DNA from: Streptomyces sp. NBC_01233 | GTDB taxonomy: Bacteria; Actinomycetota; Actinomycetes; Streptomycetales; Streptomycetaceae | Assembly: GCF_035989305.1 (NCBI RefSeq) | Contig: NZ_CP108515.1 | Coordinates: 6,545 to 70,544 of the forward strand | DNA: 64,000 nt | Direction of reading: 5' to 3' | Shown here: piece by piece, positions 53,693 through 62,843 of the stretch | Layout of the letters: every line of letters begins with the position of its first letter | How positions within the stretch are numbered: position 1 is the stretch's first letter | Made by a program: the position numbers and the translations under genes | Notes under the pieces: model-generated | Databases searched by the model: none | What the model was told of the DNA's origin: nothing | What the model saw: the letters and a program-made list of their open reading frames with translations, nothing else

Positions 53693-54160
53693 GTGAGAAT
53701 CACGCGAGGCAGAGGAAATCTGGTCGTTACCACCGCGCTGGCAGCCGTGGTGGCGCTGGCGTCGCCCGCTGCGGCCGTGGCGTCGAGTACTACCGTGACG
53801 GCCGCTCCGCAGAGCACCATCGCGGGCTCGCCGGTGCAACTGCACGCATCCGTCACCTGCGCCTCCGATCCCGGCGGCGGTCTGGGCGTGACACTCTTCG
53901 ACGGAAGCGACCTGCTTGCCACGGTGCCGGTTGCCCCCGGCGGTCAAGCCGACCTCAGCTACACTTTTACCGTCGGCACGCACATGATCACCGCCGCCTA
54001 CAACGGCAATGGGACGTGCGATGCCTCCAGCAGCACCACGACCGTCCACGTCACGGCCGCGCCCGTTCCGCCCGGCCCCATTCCCGGATTCTGCCTGCTC
54101 GCCTGCGGCGGCCTGATCAACTTCACCACCGGCAACATCTCCACCTACGTCCACACGTGA
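53693..54160 (+). CDS. Secreted single Ig-like domain protein
   Basis: A 155-aa protein from a GTG at 53693 with AAGGAG upstream. Signal peptide: MRITRGRGNLVVTTALAAVV with cleavage near AAAVASS. The mature part is one bacterial Ig-like (Big_3-type) domain (TVTAAPQSTIAGSPVQLHAS, then GTHMITAAYNGNGTCDAS) followed by a Pro-rich spacer and a Cys-containing tail (GFCLLACGGL). Related in fold to the large Ig-like protein at 32432 but clearly exported. Confidence 0.77.
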   Translation: MRITRGRGNLVVTTALAAVVALASPAAAVASSTTVTAAPQSTIAGSPVQLHASVTCASDPGGGLGVTLFDGSDLLATVPVAPGGQADLSYTFTVGTHMITAAYNGNGTCDASSSTTTVHVTAAPVPPGPIPGFCLLACGGLINFTTGNISTYVHT

Positions 54161-54328
54161 GCACGGCAAGCGCATGCAGTGCCTTAACAACGCACTTCAT
54201 GACCACCCAGACGGAAAATTTGCCACTTCCGCCCCCAGGCGGTCATGTAAGACTGGCTCCTGCATCTCACCCATCTCACGAATCCCACGGCGAAAGCAGC
54301 GGCAGTCGCGCAGCATCCATGGCCCCGG

Positions 54329-54670
54329 CTATCGCTGCCGGCTGGGCGCCATTTGCCCCAACAGATCAGCCAGGTAAGCCCGGTCCTCCTCCAGCGGCCC
54401 GTCGGCGCGGCTGTGCTGCTGACTGAGCTGGAGATAGCCCTGTAGGATCTTCGGGTCCATGCCATTGCTCTCGCAGTACGCGGCAATCAGCATGGATACG
54501 CAATCCATGGTGTCCGCCGCGTCCGTGGCCCGGTACAGCGTCATCCGTTTCCAGTCGCGCGCGATGTCCGAAGCAGCGTAGCGCATGACTTCTTGGCAGC
54601 GCCCGACTGCTTCAGACACCAGTTGGTTGACCGCTCGGCGCAGCGGCTCGGGCATCGGGGCATATTCCAT
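54329..54670 (-). CDS. Hypothetical helical protein
   Basis: A 113-aa protein from ATG 54670, mostly helical (LRRAVNQLVSEAVGRCQEVM, then AADTMDCVSMLIAAYCESNG). Convincing composition, no recognised family. Lies next to the IS3 remnant interrupted by the IS4-family element. Confidence 0.5.
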   Translation of the reverse strand: MEYAPMPEPLRRAVNQLVSEAVGRCQEVMRYAASDIARDWKRMTLYRATDAADTMDCVSMLIAAYCESNGMDPKILQGYLQLSQQHSRADGPLEEDRAYLADLLGQMAPSRQR

Positions 54671-54806
54671 GGCTGCACGCTATCGGGGCCACGCCGGAGC
54701 TGTGGTCCCGAATCACCCGTACGCACCAGCGCTGCGTCAGGCTGCCTCTGCCATGGGGTCCCTGATGCCAGGGTTGCCGTCCTGGCGAAGGAAAACCACC
54801 AGCACC

Positions 54807-54829
54807 ATGGCAGCACCCCGGAAATACCC
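54807..54829 (+). pseudogene. 5' start of interrupted IS3-type orfA
   Basis: ATG GCA GCA CCC CGG AAA TAC: the first codons of an IS3-family OrfA (MAAPRKY), which continue after the inserted IS4-family element as PDELRERTIREV at 56612. The 9-bp duplication GAAATACCC flanks the insertion. Confidence 0.7.
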
Positions 54830-56605
54830 CAAGACCACGGAGTTATGGCTTGTCGGCCGCTGTCAACAGGGGCGAGGTATTTGGGAGAAGTGCCGGTCAG
54901 GGCAACGGGACTCCTGGTAGAGCGAGGAAGCCGACCAAGGTCTTCCCGCCTGGAAGGAGCCCCGTTGCCCGTTCAGTGTTCCACCGTCACGCTCACGTCG
55001 TCCATCACCGTCGCCGACGGGGTCTTCGCTCCGGGGCATCTGGGCGAGCTGACCCGGCACCTGCCCTTTGAACTGGTCGATGACGTGCTGGAACGTACTG
55101 GCGGAACCCAGCGGAGGCTGAGGCTGCTGCCGTCGAGGGTGGGTGTCTACTTCGTGCTGGCACTGGTTCTCTTCCCGCAGCTGGGCTACATGCGGGTGTG
55201 GGACAAACTCACCTGCGGCCTGCGCGGGCTCCTTCCACCGCGTCCGTCGGAGAAGGCGCTGCGAGAGGTGCGCCGGCGGCTGGGCGCCGCGCCGCTGCGG
55301 CTGCTCTTCGAGACACTGGCCGGTCCCGTGGCACAGCCGATCACACCAGGGGTGCGATACAGGTGCTGGCGCACAGTCGCCTTCGACGGCTGCAGCTCCA
55401 CCAAGGCCCCTGACCGGCCGCGAGTCTGCGCCTGGCTGGGCAAACACAAGCATCGTTACGGCACGGACGGATATCCGATGCTGAAGATCATGGTGCTGTG
55501 CGAGACCGGAACCCGGGCCCTGCTCGGTGCGGTCTTCGGACCGACGCCCGAGAAGGAGACCGGCTACGCCGAGCAGCTGCTACCACTGCTGGACAACAGG
55601 ATGCTGCTGCTCAACGACCGGGGCTTCGACTCCGACGACTTCCTCGCGAAGGCCGCGGCCACCGGCGCCCAGCTGCTGGTACGCCTCAAGGGAACCCGGA
55701 CACCCGCACGCTGGGCACTACTGCCGGACGGGTCATTCCTGACCAGGATCAACGGGACCCGGCTGAGGATCATCGATGCGCACATCGCGGTGACGACCGC
55801 CAAAGGGCTGAGGCTGGAAGGCCACTACCGACTGGCCACCACGCTGACCGATCACCGTCGCTACCCCGCCGCAGAGCTGGTGGAGCTCTACCACGAGCGA
55901 TGGGAGATCGAGTCCGCGTTCTACTCGCTTCGGCACACCCTGCAGCACGGCCTGGTGCTGCGATCCCAGGACGCGACCGGGATCCAACAAGAACTCTGGG
56001 CTCACCTGACCGTCTACCAGGCACTGCGCCGCGCGATGGCCGAGGCCGTCGAGACCCTCCCCGGCACCGACCCGGACCGCGCCTCCTTCACCGTCGCCCT
56101 GGAGACCGCAAAAGACCAGCTCATCGCCGCAGCCGACGTACTGCCCGACACCGGACCGGGACGAATCACACCGGCCCTGCTGCACGATCTGCTCCCACCC
56201 CGCCGGGCCCGCGTCAACCCACGCCGCGTCAAATGCCCGATCTCCCGCTACGCCGCCCCGCCCCACCAGGCACAAGTCCTGGGCGCATCCAGGATCACCA
56301 GCATCAGTGTCACCGTGAACCCCTCCGCTGGCCCAGGCCCCGACGGACGCCGCGACCGCACACTGCAACTCCTGCGAACCGATCCCCACCGCACCTGGCG
56401 CGCATGTGAAATCGCCCGCGGTATCGGACTGGAGGATCCCCAAGGACTACGCGCAGAACTGGGACGCTGGGTCCGCGAAGGAATCCTCCGCCGCACCGGC
56501 CGGGGCCTCTACACCCTCGACCCCGAGTGGACCACCCCAACCTCCACAAGCCCCTGTCCCCGCCCCTGTTGACAGCGCCGGACAAGCCATAACTCCGTGG
56601 TCTTG
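54830..56605 (+). mobile_element. IS4-family insertion sequence, complete
   Basis: 1776 bp with 45-bp terminal inverted repeats (54830-54874 and 56561-56605, two mismatches; both start CAAGACCACGGAGTTATGGC read inward) and a 9-bp target duplication GAAATACCC at 54821-54829 and 56606-56614. It is inserted in the start of an older IS3-family orfA. Confidence 0.9.
54965..56572 (+). CDS. IS4-family transposase
   Basis: A 535-aa protein, start at the TTG at 54965 (AAGGAG five bases upstream). It contains an N-terminal IS4 domain (LTRHLPFELVDDVLERTGGT), the DDE core with Asp in TVAFDGCSSTKAPD, Asp in MLLLNDRGFDSDDFLAKA, and the YREK-like signature ELYHERWEIESAFYSLRHTL (Glu). The long C-terminal region ends in a winged-helix-like segment. 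Full length and flanked by intact ends, so probably functional. Confidence 0.9.
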   Translation: MPVQCSTVTLTSSITVADGVFAPGHLGELTRHLPFELVDDVLERTGGTQRRLRLLPSRVGVYFVLALVLFPQLGYMRVWDKLTCGLRGLLPPRPSEKALREVRRRLGAAPLRLLFETLAGPVAQPITPGVRYRCWRTVAFDGCSSTKAPDRPRVCAWLGKHKHRYGTDGYPMLKIMVLCETGTRALLGAVFGPTPEKETGYAEQLLPLLDNRMLLLNDRGFDSDDFLAKAAATGAQLLVRLKGTRTPARWALLPDGSFLTRINGTRLRIIDAHIAVTTAKGLRLEGHYRLATTLTDHRRYPAAELVELYHERWEIESAFYSLRHTLQHGLVLRSQDATGIQQELWAHLTVYQALRRAMAEAVETLPGTDPDRASFTVALETAKDQLIAAADVLPDTGPGRITPALLHDLLPPRRARVNPRRVKCPISRYAAPPHQAQVLGASRITSISVTVNPSAGPGPDGRRDRTLQLLRTDPHRTWRACEIARGIGLEDPQGLRAELGRWVREGILRRTGRGLYTLDPEWTTPTSTSPCPRPC

Positions 56606-56606
56606 G

Positions 56607-57113
56607 AAATACCCTGACGAACTTCGCGAGCGCACGATCCGCGAGGTCCGCACCACCGGCCGCCCTATTGCGCACGTCGCGAAGGACTTGGGCATCCACC
56701 ACAAGGCCGCGGCGGGCGTGACGATCGGCTCACTCTCGGCCGAACACGGCGAACGCAAGCAGAACGCCGAGTTGAAGCGGTCGAACGGGATCCTCAAAGC
56801 CGCCTCGGTGTTTTCGCCCCGGAGATCGACCGTCCCCGGACGAGGCCGAGCAGGTGATCGACCACCTGTTGTGGAGAAGTTCTCCGGGTCGACCCCGTAT
56901 GCCGGGTTCTCGAACTGTCGCCGTCGACGTACTTCGCCCGCAAGAGCAGGCCGGAGTCGGCCCGCCGACTCCGCGACGAGCAGCTCCTGATCGAGAAGGT
57001 CCACACCGGTCGGGCGGCACGTATGGGGCCCCCAGGATCACCCGCGCGCTCACGCGCAAGGGCCTCGGCGTGGCCCGGTGCCGTCGAGCGTCTGACGGCC
57101 GAGCTCAACCTCT
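56607..57113 (+). pseudogene. Decayed IS3-family element (orfA/orfB)
   Basis: Continuation of the orfA that starts at 54807: YPDELRERTIREVRTTGRPI, HVAKDLGIHHKAA, ELKRSNGILKAASVF. It is followed in shifting frames by orfB pieces (EQVIDHLL, TYFARKSRPESARRLRDEQL, GTYGAPRITRALTRKGLGVA). Several frameshifts and deletions; not functional. Confidence 0.65.
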
Positions 57114-57176
57114 GATCGAGAAGGCAGCCGCGGCACGCGCCGCCGCGGCGGCGGCTTTACGGCCTGCTCGTACGGA

Positions 57177-57330
57177 TCAGGAAGCGGGGCTGCGGCGTGT
57201 GCGGAGCCGGCGAACACCCGTCACGGTGTAGACGGCGGCCATGAGCGCGAAGCCGACGGCAGCGATCCAGAACCATGATTCGGCCACCGTGAGACTCAGC
57301 AGCAGCCCGCCCGTGAATGCGGGCTGCCGA
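57177..57330 (-). pseudogene. C-terminal remnant with cell-wall sorting-like tail
   Basis: The minus frame ending at the TGA at 57177 reads PAFTGGLLLSLTVAESWFW, then IAAVGFALMAAVYTVTGVRR and LRTRRSPAS. A TG motif followed by a hydrophobic helix and an Arg-rich tail resembles a sortase sorting signal (LAxTG-like). No start or N-terminal region remains. Confidence 0.3.
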
Positions 57331-57648
57331 CGGTCTCCGGCAGTTCAAGACGCGCCCTGGATCGCAGCGCGAGGTCGGGGCGCGCAGCCGCCGACGACAG
57401 GACGAGGCCAGGGGCCTGCAGGGCGACCAGAGCGAGAGGACCCCGGCCGCCTCTCCGACTTGGCCGGGTTCAGCCACGTGGCGGGAGGGCGGGGCCGCCC
57501 TTCGCATGCCAGCTGTCGGCGTACGGGCTCTGATGCAGAGGTGCGTACGGGTTGATCTACAGAGGTGACTCGGCGTGTCGGGGTGGGGCCCGGCTCGATG
57601 AGAGGAGCCTGACGCTGATCTTGTGAAGCGTCGAGGAGGGCCTGTCGG

Positions 57649-58410
57649 ATGTTGCTGGAACCGGGGCGGTGGCTGGAGCTGCGGCGTTTCCGGGCTCTGC
57701 ATGAGGCGGGCGCGAGCATCTCGGAGATCGCTCGGGAGACCGGTCTGAACTGGCGTACGGTCAAGAAGTATCTGGAGAGCGACGGTCCTCCGGTTCCGCC
57801 GGCTCCGGCGCCGCGCTCGGATCTCGGCAACCAGGTGATCAAGCCGTGGGCGCATGTGATTGATGCGTGGCTACGGGCTGAGGTGCTGCTGAAGGCCGCG
57901 GTCATCCATGAGCGTCTGGTCGAGCAGTATGCCTTCCCGCACCACTACCAGCGCGTCAAGATGTACGTGCAGCAGGCCCGACCCCGCATCGCCGAGGAGT
58001 TGGGATATACCCCGCGCGAGCTGGCGAAGTTGCACCGCCGCTTCGAGGTGGTGCCCGGCGCCCAGGCCCAGGTCGACTGGGGCGACGAGGGCAACATCCT
58101 GGCCCATGTCGGCATCCCGAAGGTCTACTCCTTCCACATGACCTTGTCCTACTCCCGAGATCCGTTCTGCTGCTTCACCACCAGCCAGAATCTGGCATCG
58201 TTCTTCGAGTGCCACCGGCGGGCGTTCGCGCACTTCGGCGGGGCGCCCGGGGTGATCGTCTACGACCGGACCAAGACTGTCGTGCGCCGTCACGTCGCCC
58301 CGGGCGAGGCGGTCCCGTTGCATCCGGAGGCCGTGGCGTTCGCCGGGCACTACGACTTCGACATCGACGTCTTGGCCGCCTACCGGCCGACGGGGAAGGG
58401 CCGCGTTGAA
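57649..58410 (+). pseudogene. istA: IS21-family transposase IstA, 3' truncated
   Basis: From ATG 57649 the N-terminal two-thirds of IstA is intact: HTH (ASISEIARETGLNWRTVKKY), the catalytic Asp in AQAQVDWGDEGN, a second Asp in VIVYDRTKTVVRRH and a terminal AYRPTGKGRVE where the DDE glutamate region starts. The sequence is then replaced by the left inverted repeat of an IS3-family element. The rest of istA and istB are not found beyond the IS3, so DNA was lost. Confidence 0.82.
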
Positions 58411-58439
58411 GTTTCCCCGTGATCTTGGACACGGTGTTG

Positions 58440-59336
58440 TTACGCTGCGAGGGCCTGGTCTTGCCGGTATCGCAGGCGGGTTTCGTGGGGTGTGAGGTAG
58501 CCCCAGTGGATGTGCTTGCGTAGGCGGCGTCTGTTGTAGAAGGTCTCGATGAAGTCGAAGATGTCGGCGCGGGCGGTGGCCCGGTCGGGCCAGAAGCGGG
58601 TGCCGATCTCTTCTTTCAGGACGGCCCAGAAGCTCTCCGCGGCGGCGTTATCGAAGCAGCTCCCGGTCCGGCCCATACTTTGCCGGTGCCCCAACTTGCT
58701 GATTTTTGTGCGGAGTTGACCGGAGGTGTATTCCGATCCGCGGTCACTGTGGATCACACAGCCGGGTTCCAGGCGGCCCAGCGCGGCTGCCATGTCCAGC
58801 GCGTCGACGACGAGGTCGGCGCGGTGGTGGTCGGCCATCGAGTACCCGATCACCTCGCGCGTGGCCAGGTCCAGCCACGAGGCGAGGTAGAGCCAGCCCT
58901 CGGCGGTGGGGATGTAGGTGATGTCCCCGACGATTTTCGTTCCGGGACGGATGGCGGTGAAGTCCCGGCCGATCAGGTCCGGCGACGGGGCGGCCTTGGT
59001 GTCGGCCTTGGTCAGGCCGCGGCGTCCGGTGCGCCGGCTGTTCCCGGCGATGCCGTTCTCCCGCATGACCCGTGCCACCCGCTTACGGTTGACCACCCGG
59101 CCCTGCCGGCGCAGTTCGGCGGTGACGCGCGGGACGCCGTAGTTCCGCCGGGAGGCGATGTAGATCACCGTGATCTCGTGTGCCAGGGTCTCATCCGCCC
59201 GTCGCCTGGCTTCGCGGGCCTCGGCTCCGGCCACCCACGCGTAGTACGTGGACCGGGCGGTCTTCATCACCGTGCACAGCAGCACGATCGTGTAGTTCGC
59301 CTTCTCCGCGTGGATGAACCGGCATATCGTGCTCAC
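58440..59336 (-). CDS. IS3-family transposase OrfB
   Basis: A 298-aa integrase-type transposase from GTG 59336. HTH-like start (STICRFIHAEKANYTIVLLC), then the DDE core: Asp in KIVGDITYIPTAEGWLYLA, Asp in VIHSDRGSEYTSGQL, Glu in DNAAAESFWAVLKEE. Full length. The start overlaps the end of the OrfA reading frame reached after the A-tract (GTGA). Confidence 0.9.
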   Translation of the reverse strand: MSTICRFIHAEKANYTIVLLCTVMKTARSTYYAWVAGAEAREARRRADETLAHEITVIYIASRRNYGVPRVTAELRRQGRVVNRKRVARVMRENGIAGNSRRTGRRGLTKADTKAAPSPDLIGRDFTAIRPGTKIVGDITYIPTAEGWLYLASWLDLATREVIGYSMADHHRADLVVDALDMAAALGRLEPGCVIHSDRGSEYTSGQLRTKISKLGHRQSMGRTGSCFDNAAAESFWAVLKEEIGTRFWPDRATARADIFDFIETFYNRRRLRKHIHWGYLTPHETRLRYRQDQALAA

Positions 59337-59640
59337 CGGTCGCTCTCCTTCGCGAAGAAGGAGGTCGCTTTTTCAGGATCTCGATCGTCTTCGCCTGCTC
59401 TACGGTCAGCTTCCGCAGCCGCTTCAGTTCCTCGTCCCGGTCGTCGGCGGCCCGCACGGCGCCGGGTCCCGATCCGTTGTCCTGGGCGGCCCGGGCCTTC
59501 TTCACCCAGCCCCGCAGGGACTCCGAGCTGATCCCGAGTTCCCGGGCGACCTCGGTCACCGTCCGGCCCGACGACCGCACGAGCTCGATCGCGTCCCGCT
59601 TGTACTCGTCCGAGTACCGCTTCGTGTACTTGCTTCCCAC
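59191..59640 (-). CDS. IS3-family OrfA, frame disturbed at an A-tract
   Basis: From ATG 59640: RYSDEYKRDAIELVRSSGRT, VTEVARELGISSESLRGWV and a leucine-zipper-like LKRLRKLTVEQAKTIEILKK, typical of OrfA. After EILKK the frame continues with RPPSS and runs inside orfB, whereas one base back it reads ATSFFAKESDR and stops at the orfB start, the usual OrfA end. The switch lies at GAAAAAG, a plausible -1 slippage heptamer or a one-base insertion. Confidence 0.8.
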   Translation of the reverse strand: MGSKYTKRYSDEYKRDAIELVRSSGRTVTEVARELGISSESLRGWVKKARAAQDNGSGPGAVRAADDRDEELKRLRKLTVEQAKTIEILKKRPPSSRRRATGEHDMPVHPRGEGELHDRAAVHGDEDRPVHVLRVGGRSRGPRSQATGG

Positions 59641-59742
59641 CTGGCACTACTTCCTCTGGAACCTCAGATCCCAGTCTCCAGGTGTCCACGATCAAGGGGA
59701 AGCTTCAGTGGCTCCACCGTCCCTGTCAACGTGAGGAAGTTC

Positions 59743-60084
59743 GTGAACGACCAGCAAGCTGGTGCCCGAAACCAGTTCAACGTCTTCGGCAACGGCAATC
59801 AGTTCGGTGACAACAACACCCAGAACAACACCTTCGGCTACGACCCAAACCAGCTGGCGAAGTTCGCCCGTGATCTGCTTGCCGCCGCGAGCACCGCCGA
59901 TATCACTGAGACCGCTCGTGCTCGGGTTACGGAGAGCGTCGCTGTACTCGAGGGAGAGCTGGCCGAGAGCAGCCCGGAACCGGGGAAGGTGCGTCAGGCC
60001 CTGGAGAAGGTGAAGGAAGTGGCGTGGCAGACGTTGCCGGGGGCGATCGTCCAGGCCGTGTTCGTCTCTGCGGGCCTTGGGTGA
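59743..60084 (+). CDS. Small protein with Asn/Gly amyloid-like motif
   Basis: A 113-aa protein from the GTG at 59743 (start uncertain). The N-terminus has a striking N-x-F/G pattern: NQFNVFGNGNQFGDNNTQ followed by NNTFGYD. It resembles the short beta-arch motifs of prokaryotic amyloid-signalling proteins. The rest is a helical domain (NQLAKFARDLLAAASTADIT, then GKVRQALEKVKEVAWQTLPG) ending in a hydrophobic stretch. It lies beside the terminal helicase and next to the right end of the IS3. Confidence 0.6.
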   Translation: MNDQQAGARNQFNVFGNGNQFGDNNTQNNTFGYDPNQLAKFARDLLAAASTADITETARARVTESVAVLEGELAESSPEPGKVRQALEKVKEVAWQTLPGAIVQAVFVSAGLG

Positions 60085-60110
60085 AGGCCCGGGCATGATG
60101 CCCGGGGCCT
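60085..60110. terminator. Hairpin between convergent genes
   Basis: Near-perfect 12-bp stem (AGGCCCGGGCAT with complement, one bulged G) directly after the stop of the plus-strand gene and 28 bases before the helicase stop. Confidence 0.7.
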
Positions 60111-60137
60111 TGGATACCGGTCCGGCTCAGGGAGCGG

Positions 60138-62807
60138 TCACGCCCACTCCACGCCCAGCTCCCGCAGGGCGTCCAGCTGTTCCTGGGTGAGCTTGTCGCG
60201 CCGGGTCTTGGTGTTGGAGACCCACACGCCGAGCTTCACGATCACTGGTTCCGCCTCGCCCTTGACCGCGATCTCCTCGCCGTGCGCGCGGGGCACCGGC
60301 CGGTCCGTGCCTTCCCGCTCCACCCACTGCGCGAGGGCCGCCAGGCCCCGCTGGAACGCCTGCTGTGCTTTGCTCGGACCCTTCGCCGTACGCGCCGCCG
60401 CGGGCGCGGGAGACGGGACCTCAGGAGCCGTGATGCCCAGCGCGGTCAACCGGGCCTGCTGTTCGGGCAGGAGCTGCGCCCAGGTGACAGGTTGCTTCTG
60501 CTGCCGGAGCCACTTGCCGACGTCGTCGCCGTCGAAGACGACGCCCGGCGCGATGTGGGGCAGGACGCCGTCGGCGTCGACCAGGTCCGCCAGGACGCGG
60601 TGGTGCCGTTGCCAGTCCAGCGGCCACGGGCAGTCCCAGTCCTCGTCGATCTCGGAGAGCTGCGCCGCCCGGGTCGTCGCGGTGTCCTCGTCCTTCCCGA
60701 GGCCGTTCTTGGCGCCCTTGCGGCGGAGGTTGGCCATGTGCTGTCCAACGGGCACCATCTCGTCGTCCTCGCCCCACGTCGCGTCCTGCCGGGGCGCAAG
60801 GTGCCCTGTGGCCCGGCGGTAGGACCGCAAGGCGGCGAGCTTGGCCTCCCACGCCTCTTCGCCGGGCTCCCACACCATCCCGGCCTCCGGCGCGTCCAGC
60901 AGGACCTTGCGCCGCTCCTCCAGCTCGTCGGCGCGCAGGGCCTTCCGCTGCTGGTGGACCCACCGGCCGAGCGGGAACGTCTTGGTGACGCCGACCTCGG
61001 TCTCGGTGTCGTACGGGACGGCGTACAAGCCGGTGATCCCGTTCTCCGAGCGCCACCGGAGGAGGGCCTGGTAGCCCTCCAGCCACACCAGGCTGTCCGG
61101 CCGGTAGACCCGGGTGCGCAGGAACGCGGCGATCGTGGCGGCGTCGCGCGGGCTGGAGAAGTGGAGCAGGGCCGACTCCGCGGCGGCGTCGGTGCCGTCC
61201 TGCTCCTGGTCCTCGCTTTCGCTGCCGGCTCCGACGATCCGCCCGTCCTCGTCGCGGCGTAGGTGGACCTTGCGCTGGCCGCTGGTGAGGGCGCGGGAGG
61301 CGAGCTGCTCGACCAGACGGTCATCATGACTGCGGAGGCCCTGGAGGACCGCTACAAGAGGCTTGAAGCTCGCGGAGGCGACCATGTCGGTCGGGTCCTC
61401 GCCCGGCTCCAGGAACACGGGAACCATGATGCGGGCGACCTTGGTGCTGCCGTCGCGGTTGAGCCGGAGCGCGCGGCCGATGTTCTGCACGATCTCGACC
61501 TGGGAGCCGCGGGTGTCGGCGAAGCAGATCGCCTCCACCCCGCGCTCGCCGGTGATGTCGACGCCCTCGCCGAGGACGCGCACGGAGGCGAGGAACGCCC
61601 GGTGCACGCGCCGGTTGTTCGCGTCGATGCCGTTGGCGAACTGCCGCAGGACCTCGCGCCGCTCGGTCACGAGGTGGTCCCCGCACAGCCACGCCGACCA
61701 CACCCGGTCCGGCGGGACGTGGCGGCCGCTCTCCAGCTCGTAGAACTCCGCCTCGATCGACGACTTCGGCAGCTTCTCCGCAGCCGCCAGATCGGCGTCG
61801 CAGGCGTCGGTGGCGTACAGCTCGGCCGCCGTCTGGGGCAACTTCTCGGCGAACGCGGCCGCCTCCTCCACCTTCTGGTGGAACGTCATGACCGTACGCA
61901 GGTTGTACGCCGCGGCGTGCTCCAGGAGCGCGGTCTGCAACAGCGCCAGGCGCCGGCCCCGCCGCGCTTCCTCCGACTCCTCGAGGACGGGGGAGGGGTC
62001 GCGGATCTCCAGGACGTCGATCTCGAACCCCGCGAGGATGCCCCGCTCGATCGCCTCGGACAGCCCGAGCTCGGCCAGCCACGCGCCGTAGGTGCCGTCC
62101 GGGTCGTCGGCCATGCTCGCGATCTCCGCCTCCTGGCCGCCGGCGCCCTTCTGCGGCCGGGCCGCGGCCAAGATGCGTGGTGTCGCGGTCAGGTAGAGCC
62201 GGAAGTCCGCCGGGATCCGCGCGTTGTCGTGGATCGCGGCCCACGGCCGCCCGAGATCACCGGCCGTGCCATGCGCCTCATCGACGATGGCGAGGTCGAA
62301 GCCCGCCATCCGCTGCCCGTACAGCCGCTCCCCGCCTGCCAGGGCGGCCTCCAGCGGCCCGCGAACCTTCCGCTGGCCCTCCGGTACGTCGATGTCCTCG
62401 CGGTCCACCAGGGAGGCGTACGTGGCGAACACGACGACGGGCCCGGACGCGGCCCACAGGGCGAGCTGGATCGGGTTCGTGGTGGTGCGCACCCCCAGTT
62501 CGTTGAGGACCGGGTCGTTCTCCAGGGAGCAGACGGCGATCATCGGGGCCCGGTGGCCCACCAGCCGCCACGCCTGGGCGGTCTGAGCGAGCAGGTCCAA
62601 GGTGGGGACGGTGACCAGGATCCGGCCGCCCCGGAAGCACTCCAGCGCGCTCGCGGCTGCCGTGATCGTCTTGCCGGACCCGGTCGCGGACACGATCGTT
62701 CCCCGGGCCCCCCGCGGGGGCACAGATGACCTTGCAGGGAATCCCACCCACTTCCGGAACGCCGACTTCTGGTCGACCTGGTGTTCCTTGAGCTGAATCG
62801 CTGACAT
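60138..62807 (-). CDS. Telomere-proximal DEAD/DEAH helicase (TtrA-like)
   Basis: An 889-aa superfamily II helicase. Walker A in GTIVSATGSGKTITAAA (about residue 45), DEAH box in DLAIVDEAHGTAGDL, motif III in LYLTATPRI, and motif VI in IVQNIGRALRLNRDG. The C-terminal third contains helicase-associated (HA)-type Trp-rich repeats (WEAKLAALRSYRRATGHLAP; QQAFQRGLAALAQWVEREG; GVWVSNTKTRRDKL). Such helicases sit next to the telomeres of Streptomyces chromosomes and linear plasmids and have been tied to conjugal transfer. Transcribed away from the terminus. Confidence 0.87.
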   Translation of the reverse strand: MSAIQLKEHQVDQKSAFRKWVGFPARSSVPPRGARGTIVSATGSGKTITAAASALECFRGGRILVTVPTLDLLAQTAQAWRLVGHRAPMIAVCSLENDPVLNELGVRTTTNPIQLALWAASGPVVVFATYASLVDREDIDVPEGQRKVRGPLEAALAGGERLYGQRMAGFDLAIVDEAHGTAGDLGRPWAAIHDNARIPADFRLYLTATPRILAAARPQKGAGGQEAEIASMADDPDGTYGAWLAELGLSEAIERGILAGFEIDVLEIRDPSPVLEESEEARRGRRLALLQTALLEHAAAYNLRTVMTFHQKVEEAAAFAEKLPQTAAELYATDACDADLAAAEKLPKSSIEAEFYELESGRHVPPDRVWSAWLCGDHLVTERREVLRQFANGIDANNRRVHRAFLASVRVLGEGVDITGERGVEAICFADTRGSQVEIVQNIGRALRLNRDGSTKVARIMVPVFLEPGEDPTDMVASASFKPLVAVLQGLRSHDDRLVEQLASRALTSGQRKVHLRRDEDGRIVGAGSESEDQEQDGTDAAAESALLHFSSPRDAATIAAFLRTRVYRPDSLVWLEGYQALLRWRSENGITGLYAVPYDTETEVGVTKTFPLGRWVHQQRKALRADELEERRKVLLDAPEAGMVWEPGEEAWEAKLAALRSYRRATGHLAPRQDATWGEDDEMVPVGQHMANLRRKGAKNGLGKDEDTATTRAAQLSEIDEDWDCPWPLDWQRHHRVLADLVDADGVLPHIAPGVVFDGDDVGKWLRQQKQPVTWAQLLPEQQARLTALGITAPEVPSPAPAAARTAKGPSKAQQAFQRGLAALAQWVEREGTDRPVPRAHGEEIAVKGEAEPVIVKLGVWVSNTKTRRDKLTQEQLDALRELGVEWA

Positions 62808-62843
62808 TTCCTTGCCTCCCCGATGCCTAATTCCAGTGGTCTT

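Larger units (their letters stand above)
58407..59707 (-). mobile_element. IS3-family insertion sequence
   Basis: About 1.3 kb bounded by 26-bp imperfect inverted repeats (58407-58432, TGAAGTTTCCCCGTGATCTT onward, and the complement at 59682-59707; three mismatches). Carries orfA and orfB on the minus strand. It truncates istA on the left; no target duplication is visible. Confidence 0.85.
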
